NCBI RefSeq assembly: GCF_000160775.2
Contig: NZ_CM001024.1
Location: 1,613,712 to 1,677,711, forward strand
DNA: 64,000 nucleotides
Direction of reading: 5' to 3'
Source: Aeromicrobium marinum DSM 15272
GTDB lineage: Bacteria > Actinomycetota > Actinomycetes > Propionibacteriales > Nocardioidaceae
How positions within the stretch are numbered: the stretch's first letter is position 1; the number at the start of each line of letters is the position of its first letter. Of this stretch, positions 52,615-61,903 are shown in pieces. The notes below the pieces were generated by a model that made no database searches, had not been told where the DNA came from, and was given only the letters and a program-made list of their open reading frames with translations. The translations under genes and the position numbers were made by a program.

Positions 52615-54772
52615 GCGAGACCGGCAGCACCAGCGCCCGGATCCGCGCCACCGTCGGCGACGCGTGGGCGAGCTCGCCCACCAGTCGCCGCGCATCCGCG
52701 CGCGCGGCCGGGTCGTCGGTCCCGGCGCCCCCGGCCGGCCCGAACCACGCGGACTCGACCCGCAGCAGCACCCGGTCGACGAGCACGGGGTCCCCCCGGG
52801 CGGCGAGCTCGTCGGCGACCTGCCGCGGGGTACCGGCCGCCGGCAGGGCGACGGACAGGTCGGCCGCGGTGTCGACGATCTCGGCCCAGTGATCCACGGG
52901 CGAGGACCCGGCGCCCAGACGTCGTCGCCGTCGGACCGCACGGACCGCTGCGGGAGCCCCCAGGAGCAGCATCAACACCGCAGCTCCCGCGGCGGCCGAC
53001 CGGCCCGCGGGCGAGCCTCGATCGCGTGCCGCTGCCTCGGCCTCGGCCTCGCGCGCGTCGAGGACCTCCGGCGGGATCACGTCCGGCACCACCTGACCGG
53101 CCGCTCCCCCGTCCTGCACCGGCGCGGCCGGCTCCTGGAAGCGAGTGGCACGGCCGATGCCCGGCGTCGGCTCGAAACCGATCCAGCCGACGCCCTCGAA
53201 GTAGATCTCGGTCCACGCGTGCAGGTCGGCGGAGGTCACCACGTAGCGGGTCTCGTCGCCCGTCGTGCCCGAGCCCGTGCCCGGCGCGTAGCCGACGGCG
53301 ACCCGCGACGGGATCCCGAGCTCACGAGCCATGACGGCCATCACCGACGCGAAGTGCACGCAGTAGCCGGCGCGACGCTCCAGGAACACCTCGAGCACGT
53401 CGAGACCGGTGCCGTCGTAGTCCTCCTGCACCGGGGCTTCCTCGGAGTACTCGAAGTCGCCGGCGCGCAGGAACGCCTGCAGCGCCATGGCCCGGTCGTA
53501 GTCGTTGGTCGCACCGGCCGCGACCTGTCGGGCCGTCCGACCGATCACGGCCGGACGGTCAGGGGGCAGGGCGACGTTGGCGGCCATCTCGGTGCCCTCG
53601 ATCGGATCGGCCGCACGCAGCTGGGTGGCCGTCGGGGCGATGTCCAGGCTGCGTGCCACGTAGGCCAGCCCCCGGGTGTCGTCCTCCGACGACCGCACGG
53701 TCAGACCCGCGGCCTCGACCCGCCACGAGCTGTCCAGGCCGTCGAGCGTGACGACCGGGTACGGCACGGGCAGCATCGAGGACCGCAGCGACACGATGCT
53801 CACCGTCGTGGTCTCGGTGGTGCGACGGACGTCGTCACGCAGCCCCGCCTGCCCCTCGAGCGGGTCGATCGGCTGGGTCACCGTCGGGGTCCACGTACGG
53901 CCGTTGAAGTCCCGCAGGGTCGCGACCTTGAGGTAGGGCGGTGCATCGAGGGTCGTCGTGTAGGACAACGCGGTCACCGGGGTGGAGCGGCGCAGGTTCG
54001 AACCCAGCTCCACCAGCGGATTGATGCCCGTGCCGAAGACCGGCCCGACCGGCCGGCCCCACGTGGTGGCGACGGCAGAGATGTCGGGCAGCACGGCCGG
54101 TCCGACGGCCGCGCTGACCACCGCCAGTCCGGCGATCGCAGCAGCCGTCGGACGCCGCCACCACGACGCGTCGCGCGCCCGGGCGGCCCCGAGCAGCACC
54201 AGCCACGGGACAGCGGTCGCGACGAACCACCAGGCCGACGGCACGCGTCCGACGACCACCGAGGGGATGACGAGCAGCACCAGCCAGCCCAGACCGACGA
54301 GCAGCACCCCGTGGCGTCGGCCGACCACGGCTTCACCGAGCACGGCGAGCACGGCCACGCCGGCCGTCAGCACGAGCACGACGGCGGGCACGTCGACGAC
54401 AGGAGGAGGTTCCTCCGCGATCAGGAGGAAGGCGCGATCGGCGAGGTCGCCCAGCGCTCGGACCGAGTCGGGCGTCGGGAGGACCACCCAGAGGGTCGAC
54501 GGCACGAAGATCCATCCCACGGCCAGCACCGCCAGAACCGTGGTGAACACCGGCACGAACCGGCCGCCGAAGGTCCGCAGGACGGCTCCGGCCAGGCACA
54601 CCGCGGCGGCGACGACCATCGAGGTCGTCCACCAGGAGCGTCCGGAGATCACGGTGGAGAACCCGGCGAGGGCGACACCCGTGCCGATCAGCAGCACCGC
54701 CCGGCGCAACCAGAGCTCGGCAGGCCGCCCGCTGGACCGCCCCGTGGACCACGCCGTCGACGTGGGCGTCAC
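52538..54772 (-). CDS. TgpA-like membrane transglutaminase-domain protein
   Basis: A 744-residue protein: about 6 transmembrane helices in residues 1-220, a TgpA-type extracellular domain, and the transglutaminase core with catalytic Cys in RRAGYCVHFASVMAVMARELGIPSRVAVGY, His in SADLHAWTEIYFEGVGWIGFEPTPG and a downstream acid. A last helix at about 600 and a cytoplasmic DUF4129-like tail follow. It works with MoxR and DUF58 proteins at the membrane. The GTG start overlaps the DUF58 stop by 4 bases. Confidence 0.9.
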   Translation of the reverse strand: MTPTSTAWSTGRSSGRPAELWLRRAVLLIGTGVALAGFSTVISGRSWWTTSMVVAAAVCLAGAVLRTFGGRFVPVFTTVLAVLAVGWIFVPSTLWVVLPTPDSVRALGDLADRAFLLIAEEPPPVVDVPAVVLVLTAGVAVLAVLGEAVVGRRHGVLLVGLGWLVLLVIPSVVVGRVPSAWWFVATAVPWLVLLGAARARDASWWRRPTAAAIAGLAVVSAAVGPAVLPDISAVATTWGRPVGPVFGTGINPLVELGSNLRRSTPVTALSYTTTLDAPPYLKVATLRDFNGRTWTPTVTQPIDPLEGQAGLRDDVRRTTETTTVSIVSLRSSMLPVPYPVVTLDGLDSSWRVEAAGLTVRSSEDDTRGLAYVARSLDIAPTATQLRAADPIEGTEMAANVALPPDRPAVIGRTARQVAAGATNDYDRAMALQAFLRAGDFEYSEEAPVQEDYDGTGLDVLEVFLERRAGYCVHFASVMAVMARELGIPSRVAVGYAPGTGSGTTGDETRYVVTSADLHAWTEIYFEGVGWIGFEPTPGIGRATRFQEPAAPVQDGGAAGQVVPDVIPPEVLDAREAEAEAAARDRGSPAGRSAAAGAAVLMLLLGAPAAVRAVRRRRRLGAGSSPVDHWAEIVDTAADLSVALPAAGTPRQVADELAARGDPVLVDRVLLRVESAWFGPAGGAGTDDPAARADARRLVGELAHASPTVARIRALVLPVSLRPARVRAGSSTPGGPVRPARSASG

Positions 54773-55977
54773 GGTGCACCGCTCCCGACCAGTCGCGTCC
54801 AGGCCTCGAGGAGGTCGTCGCCCGGGCGGTAGGTCACCGTGTGCCACCCTGCGTCCCGCAGGAGCCGCCGGGCGTCGCGCTCGCTCGCCGCACCCACCAG
54901 CGCCCGGGCCGGGCCGGGCACGAGCGTCAGCCAGTCGGCGGCGGACCGGGCGTCGAGGTCGCCGAGGACCAGCACGGGGCCGCCGCCCGGGAGCTGGTCG
55001 AGCCGCACCGACAGCCCCCGTCCGCGGTCGGGTTCGACGAGCGCGAGGTCGACGAGCGCGTCGGACACGTCGTCGTGCCCGTCCCCGATCGTCCGGCGCA
55101 CCCGACCGTCACTCGTCAGCAGCTCGGCCCCGTGGCCCGTCCGGAGCAGCTCGGTCAGGATCGACGCCGCGGCGACCACGGCCCACTCCAGGCTGTCCGA
55201 GAGTTCGTCCACGCCGTCCGCGTCTCGCTGGACGGCATGGGCGCCGGCTCCCACGTCGAGCACGACCACCGAGCGGACGTCCGACGGTTCCTCCTCCTGC
55301 CGCACCATCAACGAGCCCCGACGCGCGGTGGCCTTCCAGTGGGTGCGGGCCAGGGAGTCCCCCGGCCGGTGCGGTCTGGCGACGACGTCGTCCTCGCCAC
55401 GACCGGGCCGTACCGACACCCACCGCGAGTCCTCCTCGCGGCGGTGCGGTCCCGCCGACGTCTGCTGCAGGTCGACACGCGCCGGGACGACGAGCATCTC
55501 GTCGGTCCCGCCGACCTGCACCCGGCGGCGGACGAGGTCGAAGGGGTCGGTGACCTCCAGGACGACCGGTCCGACCTCCGGTCGCCCCCTGCGGGTCGGC
55601 CGGACGGTGTACGCGGCCGTGGCCACGGGGTTCGCACGGCTGAGCGGGGGCAGGTCTCCTCGGGCGACGCCTCGCACCCCGCGAGGGAGGATCTCGGACC
55701 ACGTGCCGGACGTCGGCACCAGCCGGGACGACCGCGTGAACGTGAGCCGGACCGTCGCCTCGTCGCCGACGGCGACCTCCTCGGGCGAGAACTCCCGCGC
55801 CACGGCGAGTCGGACGGGAGCCAGCACCACCAGCACCAGAGCGGCGCCGACCAGCCCGAGCAGCAGGCCGGTCACGTAGAGCAGCGTCGGCACCGAGGCC
55901 ACCGCGGCGGCCGCGAGACAGACCACGGCCGCGACCACGAAGCCCGCTCCGAGCGGTGAGGTGCGGATCCGTCCCAT
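54769..55977 (-). CDS. DUF58 domain-containing protein
   Basis: A 402-residue protein. Two hydrophobic helices at 10-55, a beta-rich region (PLSRANPVATAAYTVRPTRRGRPEVGPV), then the DUF58 core around RPHRPGDSLARTHWKATARRGSLMVRQEEEP and a von Willebrand-like DVGAGAHA segment. It is the middle gene of MoxR-DUF58-TgpA, a widespread arrangement thought to involve MoxR-assisted protein maturation. Ten bases separate it from moxR. Confidence 0.92.
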   Translation of the reverse strand: MGRIRTSPLGAGFVVAAVVCLAAAAVASVPTLLYVTGLLLGLVGAALVLVVLAPVRLAVAREFSPEEVAVGDEATVRLTFTRSSRLVPTSGTWSEILPRGVRGVARGDLPPLSRANPVATAAYTVRPTRRGRPEVGPVVLEVTDPFDLVRRRVQVGGTDEMLVVPARVDLQQTSAGPHRREEDSRWVSVRPGRGEDDVVARPHRPGDSLARTHWKATARRGSLMVRQEEEPSDVRSVVVLDVGAGAHAVQRDADGVDELSDSLEWAVVAAASILTELLRTGHGAELLTSDGRVRRTIGDGHDDVSDALVDLALVEPDRGRGLSVRLDQLPGGGPVLVLGDLDARSAADWLTLVPGPARALVGAASERDARRLLRDAGWHTVTYRPGDDLLEAWTRLVGSGAP

Positions 55978-55987
55978 CAGACGACGA

Positions 55988-56926
55988 TCAGGTGGGCCGG
56001 AGGTCGCCGGCGGGGACCGCGACCGACGCCACGACCTCCCGGACCAGGTCGTCGGCCGACGGTGCCCCTCGGACCGCCAGCAGACGGTGGGCCAGCACCG
56101 GGACCGCCAGGGTGTCGACGTCGTCGGGCAGCACGAAGGACCGTCCGGCCACCGCGGCGCGCACCTTCGCGGCCCGCACGAGCTGCAGGCTCGCGCGAGG
56201 GCTGGCCCCGAGCCGGATCCGGTGGTCGCGCCGGGTCGACTGCACGAGGTCGACCACGTAGCGCTGCACCGCGCCCGACACGTGCACTCCCCGGGCCTGG
56301 GCGATCATCCGTTGCACGTCCTCGACCGACACGACCGGACGCAGCCGGTCGAACGGGTTCTCCTCGTCCCGGTCGGCGAGCATGTCCACCTCGGCCGCCG
56401 CGTCGGGGTAGCCGATCTCGATGCGGGCCATGAACCGGTCGCGCTGCGCCTCGGGCAGGGCGTAGGTGCCCTCCATCTCGTGCGGGTTCTGGGTCGCGAC
56501 CACGGTGAACGGGCTGGCGAGGCGGTAGGTCGTGCCGTCGACGGTGACCTGACGTTCCTCCATGGCCTCCAGCAGCGCGGACTGGGTCTTGGGTGACGCG
56601 CGGTTGATCTCGTCACCGACGACGATGTTGGCGAACACCGGTCCCGGCTTGAACTCGAACTCCGTCGTGGCCGGGTTGAAGGCCGACACCCCGGTGACGT
56701 CCGACGGCATGAGGTCGGAGGTGAACTGGATCCGTCGCACCGAGCAGCTGACCGATCGCGCCAGCGCCTTGGCCAGCACGGTCTTGCCGACCCCGGGCAC
56801 GTCCTCGATCAGCAGGTGCCCCTCGGCGAGGAGCACGACCACGGCGGTCTCCGCGGCCTGGGGCTTGCCGCCCAGGACCGTCTCGATGTTGGCGCAGACG
56901 GCGCGGGCCGCGTCGCGGAACTCCAT
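55988..56926 (-). CDS. MoxR family AAA+ ATPase
   Basis: A 312-residue ATPase. Walker A is EDVPGVGKTVLAKAL, Walker B is VVGDEINRASPKTQSALLEAMEE, sensor 1 is TVVATQNPHEMEGTYALPEAQRDRF and sensor 2 falls in LGASPRASLQLVRAAK. MoxR proteins act as chaperone-like partners for von Willebrand/DUF58 proteins. ATG at 56926 is chosen; ATG 56944 is a 6-residue longer option. Confidence 0.94.
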   Translation of the reverse strand: MEFRDAARAVCANIETVLGGKPQAAETAVVVLLAEGHLLIEDVPGVGKTVLAKALARSVSCSVRRIQFTSDLMPSDVTGVSAFNPATTEFEFKPGPVFANIVVGDEINRASPKTQSALLEAMEERQVTVDGTTYRLASPFTVVATQNPHEMEGTYALPEAQRDRFMARIEIGYPDAAAEVDMLADRDEENPFDRLRPVVSVEDVQRMIAQARGVHVSGAVQRYVVDLVQSTRRDHRIRLGASPRASLQLVRAAKVRAAVAGRSFVLPDDVDTLAVPVLAHRLLAVRGAPSADDLVREVVASVAVPAGDLRPT

Positions 56927-57000
56927 GCCTGATGGTAGGCACATCCGGCCAACCGCGCCGGGGACTCGGCACGGTCGCGCCGGCTGGCTAGGCTCGTGGC

Positions 57001-57453
57001 ATGCCCCGGTTGCTCGTGGTGCACCACACCCCCACCCCGACCCTGCGACGCCTCGGCGACGCCGTGCTGGCAGGAGCACGGGACCCGCTGATCGCGGACG
57101 TCGAGGTCGTCGAGCTCGCCGCGCTCGACGCCGGCGTGGAGGACGTGCTCGGCGCCGACGGGTTCGTCCTGGGGACCCCCGCGAACTTCGGGTACATCAG
57201 CGGAGCGTTGAAGCACTTCTTCGACACCGTCTACGACCACGTGCGCGACGAGACGGCGCGTCGTCCCTTCTCGTACTGGATCCACGGCGGCTACGACACG
57301 ACGGGCGCCGAGCGGGCGATGGAGTCGATCACGACCGGGCTGGGCTGGCGGCTGGCGGCCGACCCGCTGGTCATGACCGGCGAGGTCGGCGACACCCACA
57401 CCGAGGCCGCCACCGAGCTCGGTGGCACGGTGGCGGCCGTGGTCGAGGCCTGA
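57001..57453 (+). CDS. flavodoxin-like NAD(P)H-dependent reductase
   Basis: A 150-residue flavodoxin-fold protein. The FMN phosphate loop is near VVHHTPTPTLRRLGDAV, and the second flavin loop GTPANFGYISGALKHFFDTVYD is typical of the WrbA/NADPH-FMN reductase group. It probably transfers electrons to quinones or similar small molecules. It is divergent from moxR and converges with the FAD oxidoreductase gene. Confidence 0.85.
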   Translation: MPRLLVVHHTPTPTLRRLGDAVLAGARDPLIADVEVVELAALDAGVEDVLGADGFVLGTPANFGYISGALKHFFDTVYDHVRDETARRPFSYWIHGGYDTTGAERAMESITTGLGWRLAADPLVMTGEVGDTHTEAATELGGTVAAVVEA

Positions 57454-57457
57454 GGCG

Positions 57458-58384
57458 TCAGGCAGCGCTCGGCACGGGGTCCCGCTGCATCACCAGGTCA
57501 CCCACGCTGGCGGCGCCGGCCACCATGCCCGACCCGATCGCCCCTGCCACCGACGCCATCGGCATCGGGAGCTCCCGGTGGTGGGCGGAGTCGCCGGCCG
57601 CGTAGACCCCGGCGACGCTGGTCCGGCCCGTCGCGTCGATCGCGACCCCGCCCGACGGATTCAGCTCGACGCCGAGCTGCTCGGCGAACGGAGCCGACTG
57701 CACCACGGCCGGAGCGACGAAGAGCCCGTCGAGCTCCAGCGTCTCCCCGTCGACCAGGTGCACGGTCAGGCCGTCGCCGCGGGGGGCGACCCGTTCGACC
57801 AGCCCCCCGCGGACCCTGGCGCCGTCGGCCGACGCCTGGGCCAGCACCTGCTCGTCGAACTCCAGATCGCCGGCCAGCAGCACGCAGTCGGCCGCGATCG
57901 GAGCCAGCAGGGCCGCCACGTGCCCGAGGTGCGGCGCAGAGGCGCCCAGCACCCCGACCCGTCGCCCGCTCAGCTCGTGGCCGTCGCAGAAGGGGCAGTG
58001 CGCCACCTGGCGACCCCACATCTGCGCGAGGCCCGGCACGTCCGGAAGCTCGTCGCGCACACCGGTCGCGAGCACGATCCGCCGGGCCCGGCGGGTCGAT
58101 CCGTCCGCCAGCTCGGCGACGAAGTCGCCCGAGCTGCCCGCGACCGACGTGACCCGTCCCCGCAGGACGGAGACGGTGTCGTACCGCTCGAGGTCGGCGC
58201 GGGCCGCGGCGCGCAGCCGTTCCGGGTCCCACCCGTCGTGGGCGATCAGGTTGTGCAGGTGGGCCGTCGCCGCGTTGCGGTACTCACCGGAGTCGACGAC
58301 CAACGCGGTCCGGTGGACCCGGCCGATCGTGAGTGCGGCCTGCAGGCCGGCGGGGCCGGCGCCGATGACGAGGACGTCGTGCAT
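57458..58384 (-). CDS. thioredoxin-reductase-like FAD/NAD(P) oxidoreductase
   Basis: A 308-residue flavoprotein. FAD-binding GAGPAGLQA is at residues 8-16, the redox-active pair is in AHCPFCDGHE, the NAD(P) site begins GRRVGVLG, and the FAD-ribityl motif GVYAAGDSAHH lies near the end. CPFC differs from the CAxC of true TrxB, so the partner is not necessarily thioredoxin. AGGAG before ATG 58384 sets the start. It is divergent from a MerR gene across a perfect operator. Confidence 0.9.
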   Translation of the reverse strand: MHDVLVIGAGPAGLQAALTIGRVHRTALVVDSGEYRNAATAHLHNLIAHDGWDPERLRAAARADLERYDTVSVLRGRVTSVAGSSGDFVAELADGSTRRARRIVLATGVRDELPDVPGLAQMWGRQVAHCPFCDGHELSGRRVGVLGASAPHLGHVAALLAPIAADCVLLAGDLEFDEQVLAQASADGARVRGGLVERVAPRGDGLTVHLVDGETLELDGLFVAPAVVQSAPFAEQLGVELNPSGGVAIDATGRTSVAGVYAAGDSAHHRELPMPMASVAGAIGSGMVAGAASVGDLVMQRDPVPSAA

Positions 58385-58426
58385 GGTGGTCTCCTGGGTC
58401 CGAGGGTTGCTGTCCACGTCATCGTG

Positions 58427-58450
58427 TGACTTCATGTCAACATGAAGTCA
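58427..58450. promoter_or_regulatory. MerR operator, 24-bp perfect palindrome
   Basis: TGACTTCATGT (58427-58437) and ACATGAAGTCA (58440-58450) are exact inverted copies with CA between. It lies between the divergent reductase and MerR genes and includes the MerR start codon at 58442. It is AT-rich for this genome. Confidence 0.82.
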
Positions 58451-58873
58451 AGCGCCACCTCGTGGTCGATCGGTGACACGGCGACCCGCTTCGGCCTGCC
58501 CGCCCACGTCCTGCGGCACTGGGAGGAGGTCGGACTGCTGCGTCCGGGGCGCGACGGCGGAGGACGGCGGCGCTACGGGGAGAACGACGTCGTGCGGATC
58601 GCGGCCGTCCTGCGCAACAAGGCGGCCGGCATGTCGCTGGAGCAGATCCGGGTCCTGCTCGACCAGGGAGCGCCGGACCGGCACGCGATCCTCACCGAGC
58701 ACGTCGCCGATCTCGACCGCCGCATGGCCGAGATGCAGCGGTCACGGGAGATGACGATGCACGCCTTCGAGTGCGACCAGCACGACATGACCACCTGCCC
58801 GAACTTCGTGCGCAGTGTCGAGGACCTCATCGGTGGCGGACCGTGGAGGTCCCAGCCACCCCCGCCCGCGTGA
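58442..58873 (+). CDS. MerR family regulator with Cys-containing tail
   Basis: A 143-residue regulator with a winged helix-turn-helix (SWSIGDTATRFGLPAHVLRHWEEVGLL) and a dimerisation helix (EHVADLDRRMAEMQRSREM). The tail has FECDQHDMTTCPNF, with two Cys and His residues that could bind metal or sense redox. The ATG is inside its own operator, so the mRNA is probably leaderless and self-repressed. It most likely controls the divergent reductase. It converges with era by 6 bases. Confidence 0.88.
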   Translation: MKSSATSWSIGDTATRFGLPAHVLRHWEEVGLLRPGRDGGGRRRYGENDVVRIAAVLRNKAAGMSLEQIRVLLDQGAPDRHAILTEHVADLDRRMAEMQRSREMTMHAFECDQHDMTTCPNFVRSVEDLIGGGPWRSQPPPPA

Positions 58874-58879
58874 CCGGGG

Positions 58880-59797
58880 TCAGAACCCCAGCTTGCGCAG
58901 CTGCTTGGGATCGCGCTGCCACTCCTTGGCGACCTTGACGTGCAGATCGAGGTAGACCGGCGTGCCGAGGATCTTCTCGATCTGGGCCCGCGAGGTGGTG
59001 CCGATCTCGCGCAACCTCGAGCCCTGCTTGCCGATGATGATGCCCTTCTGGCTGTCGCGCTCCACGTACACGTTGACGCGGACGTCGATCAGCGGGTTGT
59101 CGGCCGACCGGCCCTCCCGCGGCACCATCTCGTCGACCACCACGGCCAACGAGTGCGGCAGCTCGTCGCGCACTCCCTCGAGCGCCGCCTCGCGGATCAC
59201 CTCGGCCACCAGCGTCGCCTCCGGCTCGTCGGTCAGCTGGCCCTCGGGATACAGCGCGGGGCCCTCGGGCAGGGTCGCCACGATGAGGTCCGCGAGCAGG
59301 CCGACCTGGTCGTCGGCCACCGCCGACACCGGCACCATCTCGTGCCACCTCAGCCCCGCCTCCTCCCCCGCGGCCTGGATCGCCATCAGGTGCTCGGCGA
59401 CCCGCTGGGGCGACACCAGATCGGTCTTGGTGGCCACGGCGATGACCGGCTTGCCCCGCAACGCGGCGATCTCGCGGATCAGGAAGCGGTCACCCGGGCC
59501 GATCCGTTCGTCGGCCGGCAGGCACAGGCCGATGGTGTCGACCTCGGCCCACGTCGTGCGGACGAGGTCGTTGAGCCGCTGACCGAGCAGGGTGCGCGGC
59601 CGGTGCAGGCCGGGGGTGTCGACCAGGACGATCTGCGCGTCCGGACGGTGCACGAGCCCCCTGATGGCGTGCCGGGTGGTCTGCGGGCGCGACGAGGTGA
59701 TCGCGACCTTCCCGCCGACGAGGGCGTTCGTGAGCGTCGACTTGCCTACGTTGGGTCGGCCGACGAAGCAGGCGAATCCGGACCGGAAGCCGCTCAC
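58880..59797 (-). CDS. era: GTPase Era
   Basis: A 305-residue GTPase for 30S assembly. P-loop GRPNVGKST at 13-21, switch II DTPGLHRP, guanine motif as TKTDL, and a carboxyl KH domain (GIIIGKQGSRLREIG). GTG start at 59797 overlaps the preceding stop by 4 bases (GTGA). Gene order CNNM - cytidine-deaminase-like - era is an actinobacterial hallmark. Confidence 0.98.
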   Translation of the reverse strand: MSGFRSGFACFVGRPNVGKSTLTNALVGGKVAITSSRPQTTRHAIRGLVHRPDAQIVLVDTPGLHRPRTLLGQRLNDLVRTTWAEVDTIGLCLPADERIGPGDRFLIREIAALRGKPVIAVATKTDLVSPQRVAEHLMAIQAAGEEAGLRWHEMVPVSAVADDQVGLLADLIVATLPEGPALYPEGQLTDEPEATLVAEVIREAALEGVRDELPHSLAVVVDEMVPREGRSADNPLIDVRVNVYVERDSQKGIIIGKQGSRLREIGTTSRAQIEKILGTPVYLDLHVKVAKEWQRDPKQLRKLGF

Positions 59798-60126
59798 GTG
59801 CGCTTGACCCCCACGACCTGTCCGGTCGGGTCGGCCAGGTGGACGACCACGTCGTCACCGGCGAAGTCGCGCAGCACCTCCAGGTGCACCAGACGGTCGG
59901 GGTCGCCCACGACCGCTCCGGCCTCCACGCCGGTCGCACCGGACGAGATCGCCATCGCCACGGCCAGGTCGAGCGCGTCGACCGACCAGGACGGCAGCGA
60001 GACCGTCGACGCCGCGTAGGTCCGGCCGTCACGGTCACGGACCGCCGCGCCCTGGTGGGCCGACGTCCGGGCCCGCGCTGCGCGGGCGAGGGTGACGAGC
60101 TTGGCGTCCTCAGGTGCGGGAGTCAT
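59794..60126 (-). CDS. degenerate cytidine-deaminase-like protein
   Basis: A 110-residue protein in the place where actinobacteria often carry a cytidine-deaminase-like gene (between CNNM and era). The fold is suggested by AARARTSAHQGAAVRDRDGRTYAASTV and a following helix, but the zinc motif (C/H-A-E and PCxxC) is missing altogether: there is no Cys in the protein. It is therefore not an active deaminase. A structural or regulatory role is possible. It overlaps CNNM by 17 bases and era by 4. Confidence 0.75.
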   Translation of the reverse strand: MTPAPEDAKLVTLARAARARTSAHQGAAVRDRDGRTYAASTVSLPSWSVDALDLAVAMAISSGATGVEAGAVVGDPDRLVHLEVLRDFAGDDVVVHLADPTGQVVGVKRT

Positions 60127-61426
60127 GGGCAGAGGCTACCGACTCGGGGTCGTCGTCCTCGGTGAGGCGGGTGACCAGGACGCGACCGATGCGGTTGCGC
60201 CGGCCCGACGGCGCCTCGGCCACCAGCCGCAGACCCTCGATCACGATGGCGCTGCCGGGGATCGGCACCTTGCCGAGGTGCTTGGCGAGCAGGCCGCCGA
60301 CGGAGTCGACGTCCTCGTCCTGCAGGTCGACACCCGTGAGCTCGGCGAGGTCGTCCACGTCGTAGCGCGAGCTGACCCGCCACGAGCCGTCGACCAGCAC
60401 CTCCAGCTCGTCGGGCTCGGTGTCGTACTCGTCGGTGATCTCGCCGACGATCTCCTCCAGGATGTCCTCGATCGTGACCATGCCCGCCGTGCCGCCGAAC
60501 TCGTCGACGACGATCGCGACGTGCGTGCGCTGGGCCTGCATCTCCTTCAGCAGCTCGTCCGCGTGCTTGGTGTCGGGCACGAACAGGCACGGCCGCAGGA
60601 TCGACGAAACCCGCTCGGCGTGCTCGGCGGTGTGGTTGTCGAAGACCCGCTTCGTGACGTCCTTGAGGTACGCCATGCCGACGACGTCGTCGAGGTTGTC
60701 CTCCACGACCGGCAGCCGGGAGTAGCCGCTCCGCAGCGCCAGCGACATCGACTGCCGCAGGGTCTTGTGCTGCTCGATGAACACGATGTCGGTGCGCGGC
60801 ACCATCACCTCGCGCACGATGGTGTCACCCAGCTCGAACACCGACTGGATCATCTTGGACTCGTCGGACTCGATCAGCGAGCTCGCCGCCGCCAGGTCGA
60901 CCAGCTCGCGGACCTCGACCTCGGAGGCGAACGGGCCCTCGCTGAAGCCCCGGCCCGGCGTCACGGCGTTGCCCAGCAGGATCAACAGCTTGGGCACCGG
61001 ACCCAGCAACCACTCCAGGGCGATCACCGGACCCGACGAGCCCAGCGCGATGCGCTCGGCGTGCTGACGGCCGAGGGTGCGCGGACCCACGCCGATCAGG
61101 ACGAAGCTGACCACCATCATCAGCAGCGACGCGACGAGGAACCGGTTCCAGAAGCCCTCGACCTCACCGGCCACCACCAGGGCCACCAGCACGACGCTCG
61201 AGGTCTCGGCCAGGATCCGGACCAGGGTGACGCTGTTGAGGAAGGGCGCCGGGTCGTCGAGCACCCGTACCAGCCGGTTGGCCCCGGCGCGGCCCTCGTC
61301 GTCGAGCTCCTCGGCGCGCGCCTTGGAGAACGACGAGAGCGCCGCCTCGACGCTCGTCAGCACGCCCGCGAACACCGCCAGCACGACCGACGCGATCACG
61401 GGCCACCAGGTGGTGGGGTCGAACAC
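60110..61426 (-). CDS. CNNM/CorC (hemolysin C) family transporter protein
   Basis: A 438-residue membrane protein. A CNNM/DUF21 domain with about 3-4 helices in residues 1-180 ([23 protein letters not shown]), a CBS pair at about 195-325 ([31 protein letters not shown]) and a CorC_HlyC domain at the end ([16 protein letters not shown]). Members are linked to Mg/Co efflux. GTG start directly after the ybeY stop. Confidence 0.94.
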   Translation of the reverse strand: MFDPTTWWPVIASVVLAVFAGVLTSVEAALSSFSKARAEELDDEGRAGANRLVRVLDDPAPFLNSVTLVRILAETSSVVLVALVVAGEVEGFWNRFLVASLLMMVVSFVLIGVGPRTLGRQHAERIALGSSGPVIALEWLLGPVPKLLILLGNAVTPGRGFSEGPFASEVEVRELVDLAAASSLIESDESKMIQSVFELGDTIVREVMVPRTDIVFIEQHKTLRQSMSLALRSGYSRLPVVEDNLDDVVGMAYLKDVTKRVFDNHTAEHAERVSSILRPCLFVPDTKHADELLKEMQAQRTHVAIVVDEFGGTAGMVTIEDILEEIVGEITDEYDTEPDELEVLVDGSWRVSSRYDVDDLAELTGVDLQDEDVDSVGGLLAKHLGKVPIPGSAIVIEGLRLVAEAPSGRRNRIGRVLVTRLTEDDDPESVASAHDSRT

Positions 61427-61903
61427 TCAGGCTCCTTCGGGGTCGAGACCGAGCGCGGCGCGCTGCCACTCCACGAGCAGGCGCCCTTGCAGGCCGAACA
61501 TCTCGCGGTGCTCGTCAGGCTCGGCATGGTCGTAGCCGAGCAGGTGCAGGATGCCGTGGACGGTCAGCAGATCGACCTCGTCGGCCGTCGTGTGGCCTGC
61601 TGCCGGAGCCTGCTGCTCCGCCACCTGGGGACACAGGGCGATGTCGCCCAGGTACCCCTCGGGGGACTCCTCGTCGTCACGACCCGGCGTCAGCTCGTCC
61701 ATCGGGAACGACAGCACGTCGGTGGGTCCGTCCTTGCCCATCCACTGCCGGTTGAGCACGGCGATCGTGTCGGCGTCGACCAGGCGCAGGGTCAGCTCGG
61801 TGGCCGGGTGCAGGCGCATGCGTCGCATGACGAACCGGCAGAGGCGGGTGAGGTCGAGGACGTCCGCTTCGACCCCTGACTCATTGAGGACGTCGACGTT
61901 CAC
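61427..61903 (-). CDS. ybeY: endoribonuclease YbeY
   Basis: A 158-residue zinc metalloprotein for 16S rRNA 3' maturation and rRNA quality control. The His triad is in LTVHGILHLLGYDHAEPDEH (HxxxHxxxxxH). DVLSFPMDE is the second family motif. The GTG start overlaps phoH by 23 bases, and phoH-ybeY-CNNM is a conserved set. Confidence 0.97.
   Translation of the reverse strand: MNVDVLNESGVEADVLDLTRLCRFVMRRMRLHPATELTLRLVDADTIAVLNRQWMGKDGPTDVLSFPMDELTPGRDDEESPEGYLGDIALCPQVAEQQAPAAGHTTADEVDLLTVHGILHLLGYDHAEPDEHREMFGLQGRLLVEWQRAALGLDPEGA

Noticed and set aside
58384-58435. longer start for the thioredoxin-reductase-like protein (MKSHDDV...)
   Set aside because: The MKS start is a by-product of the palindromic operator; AGGAG lies at the right distance before the ATG at 58384, and the Rossmann motif begins normally from there.
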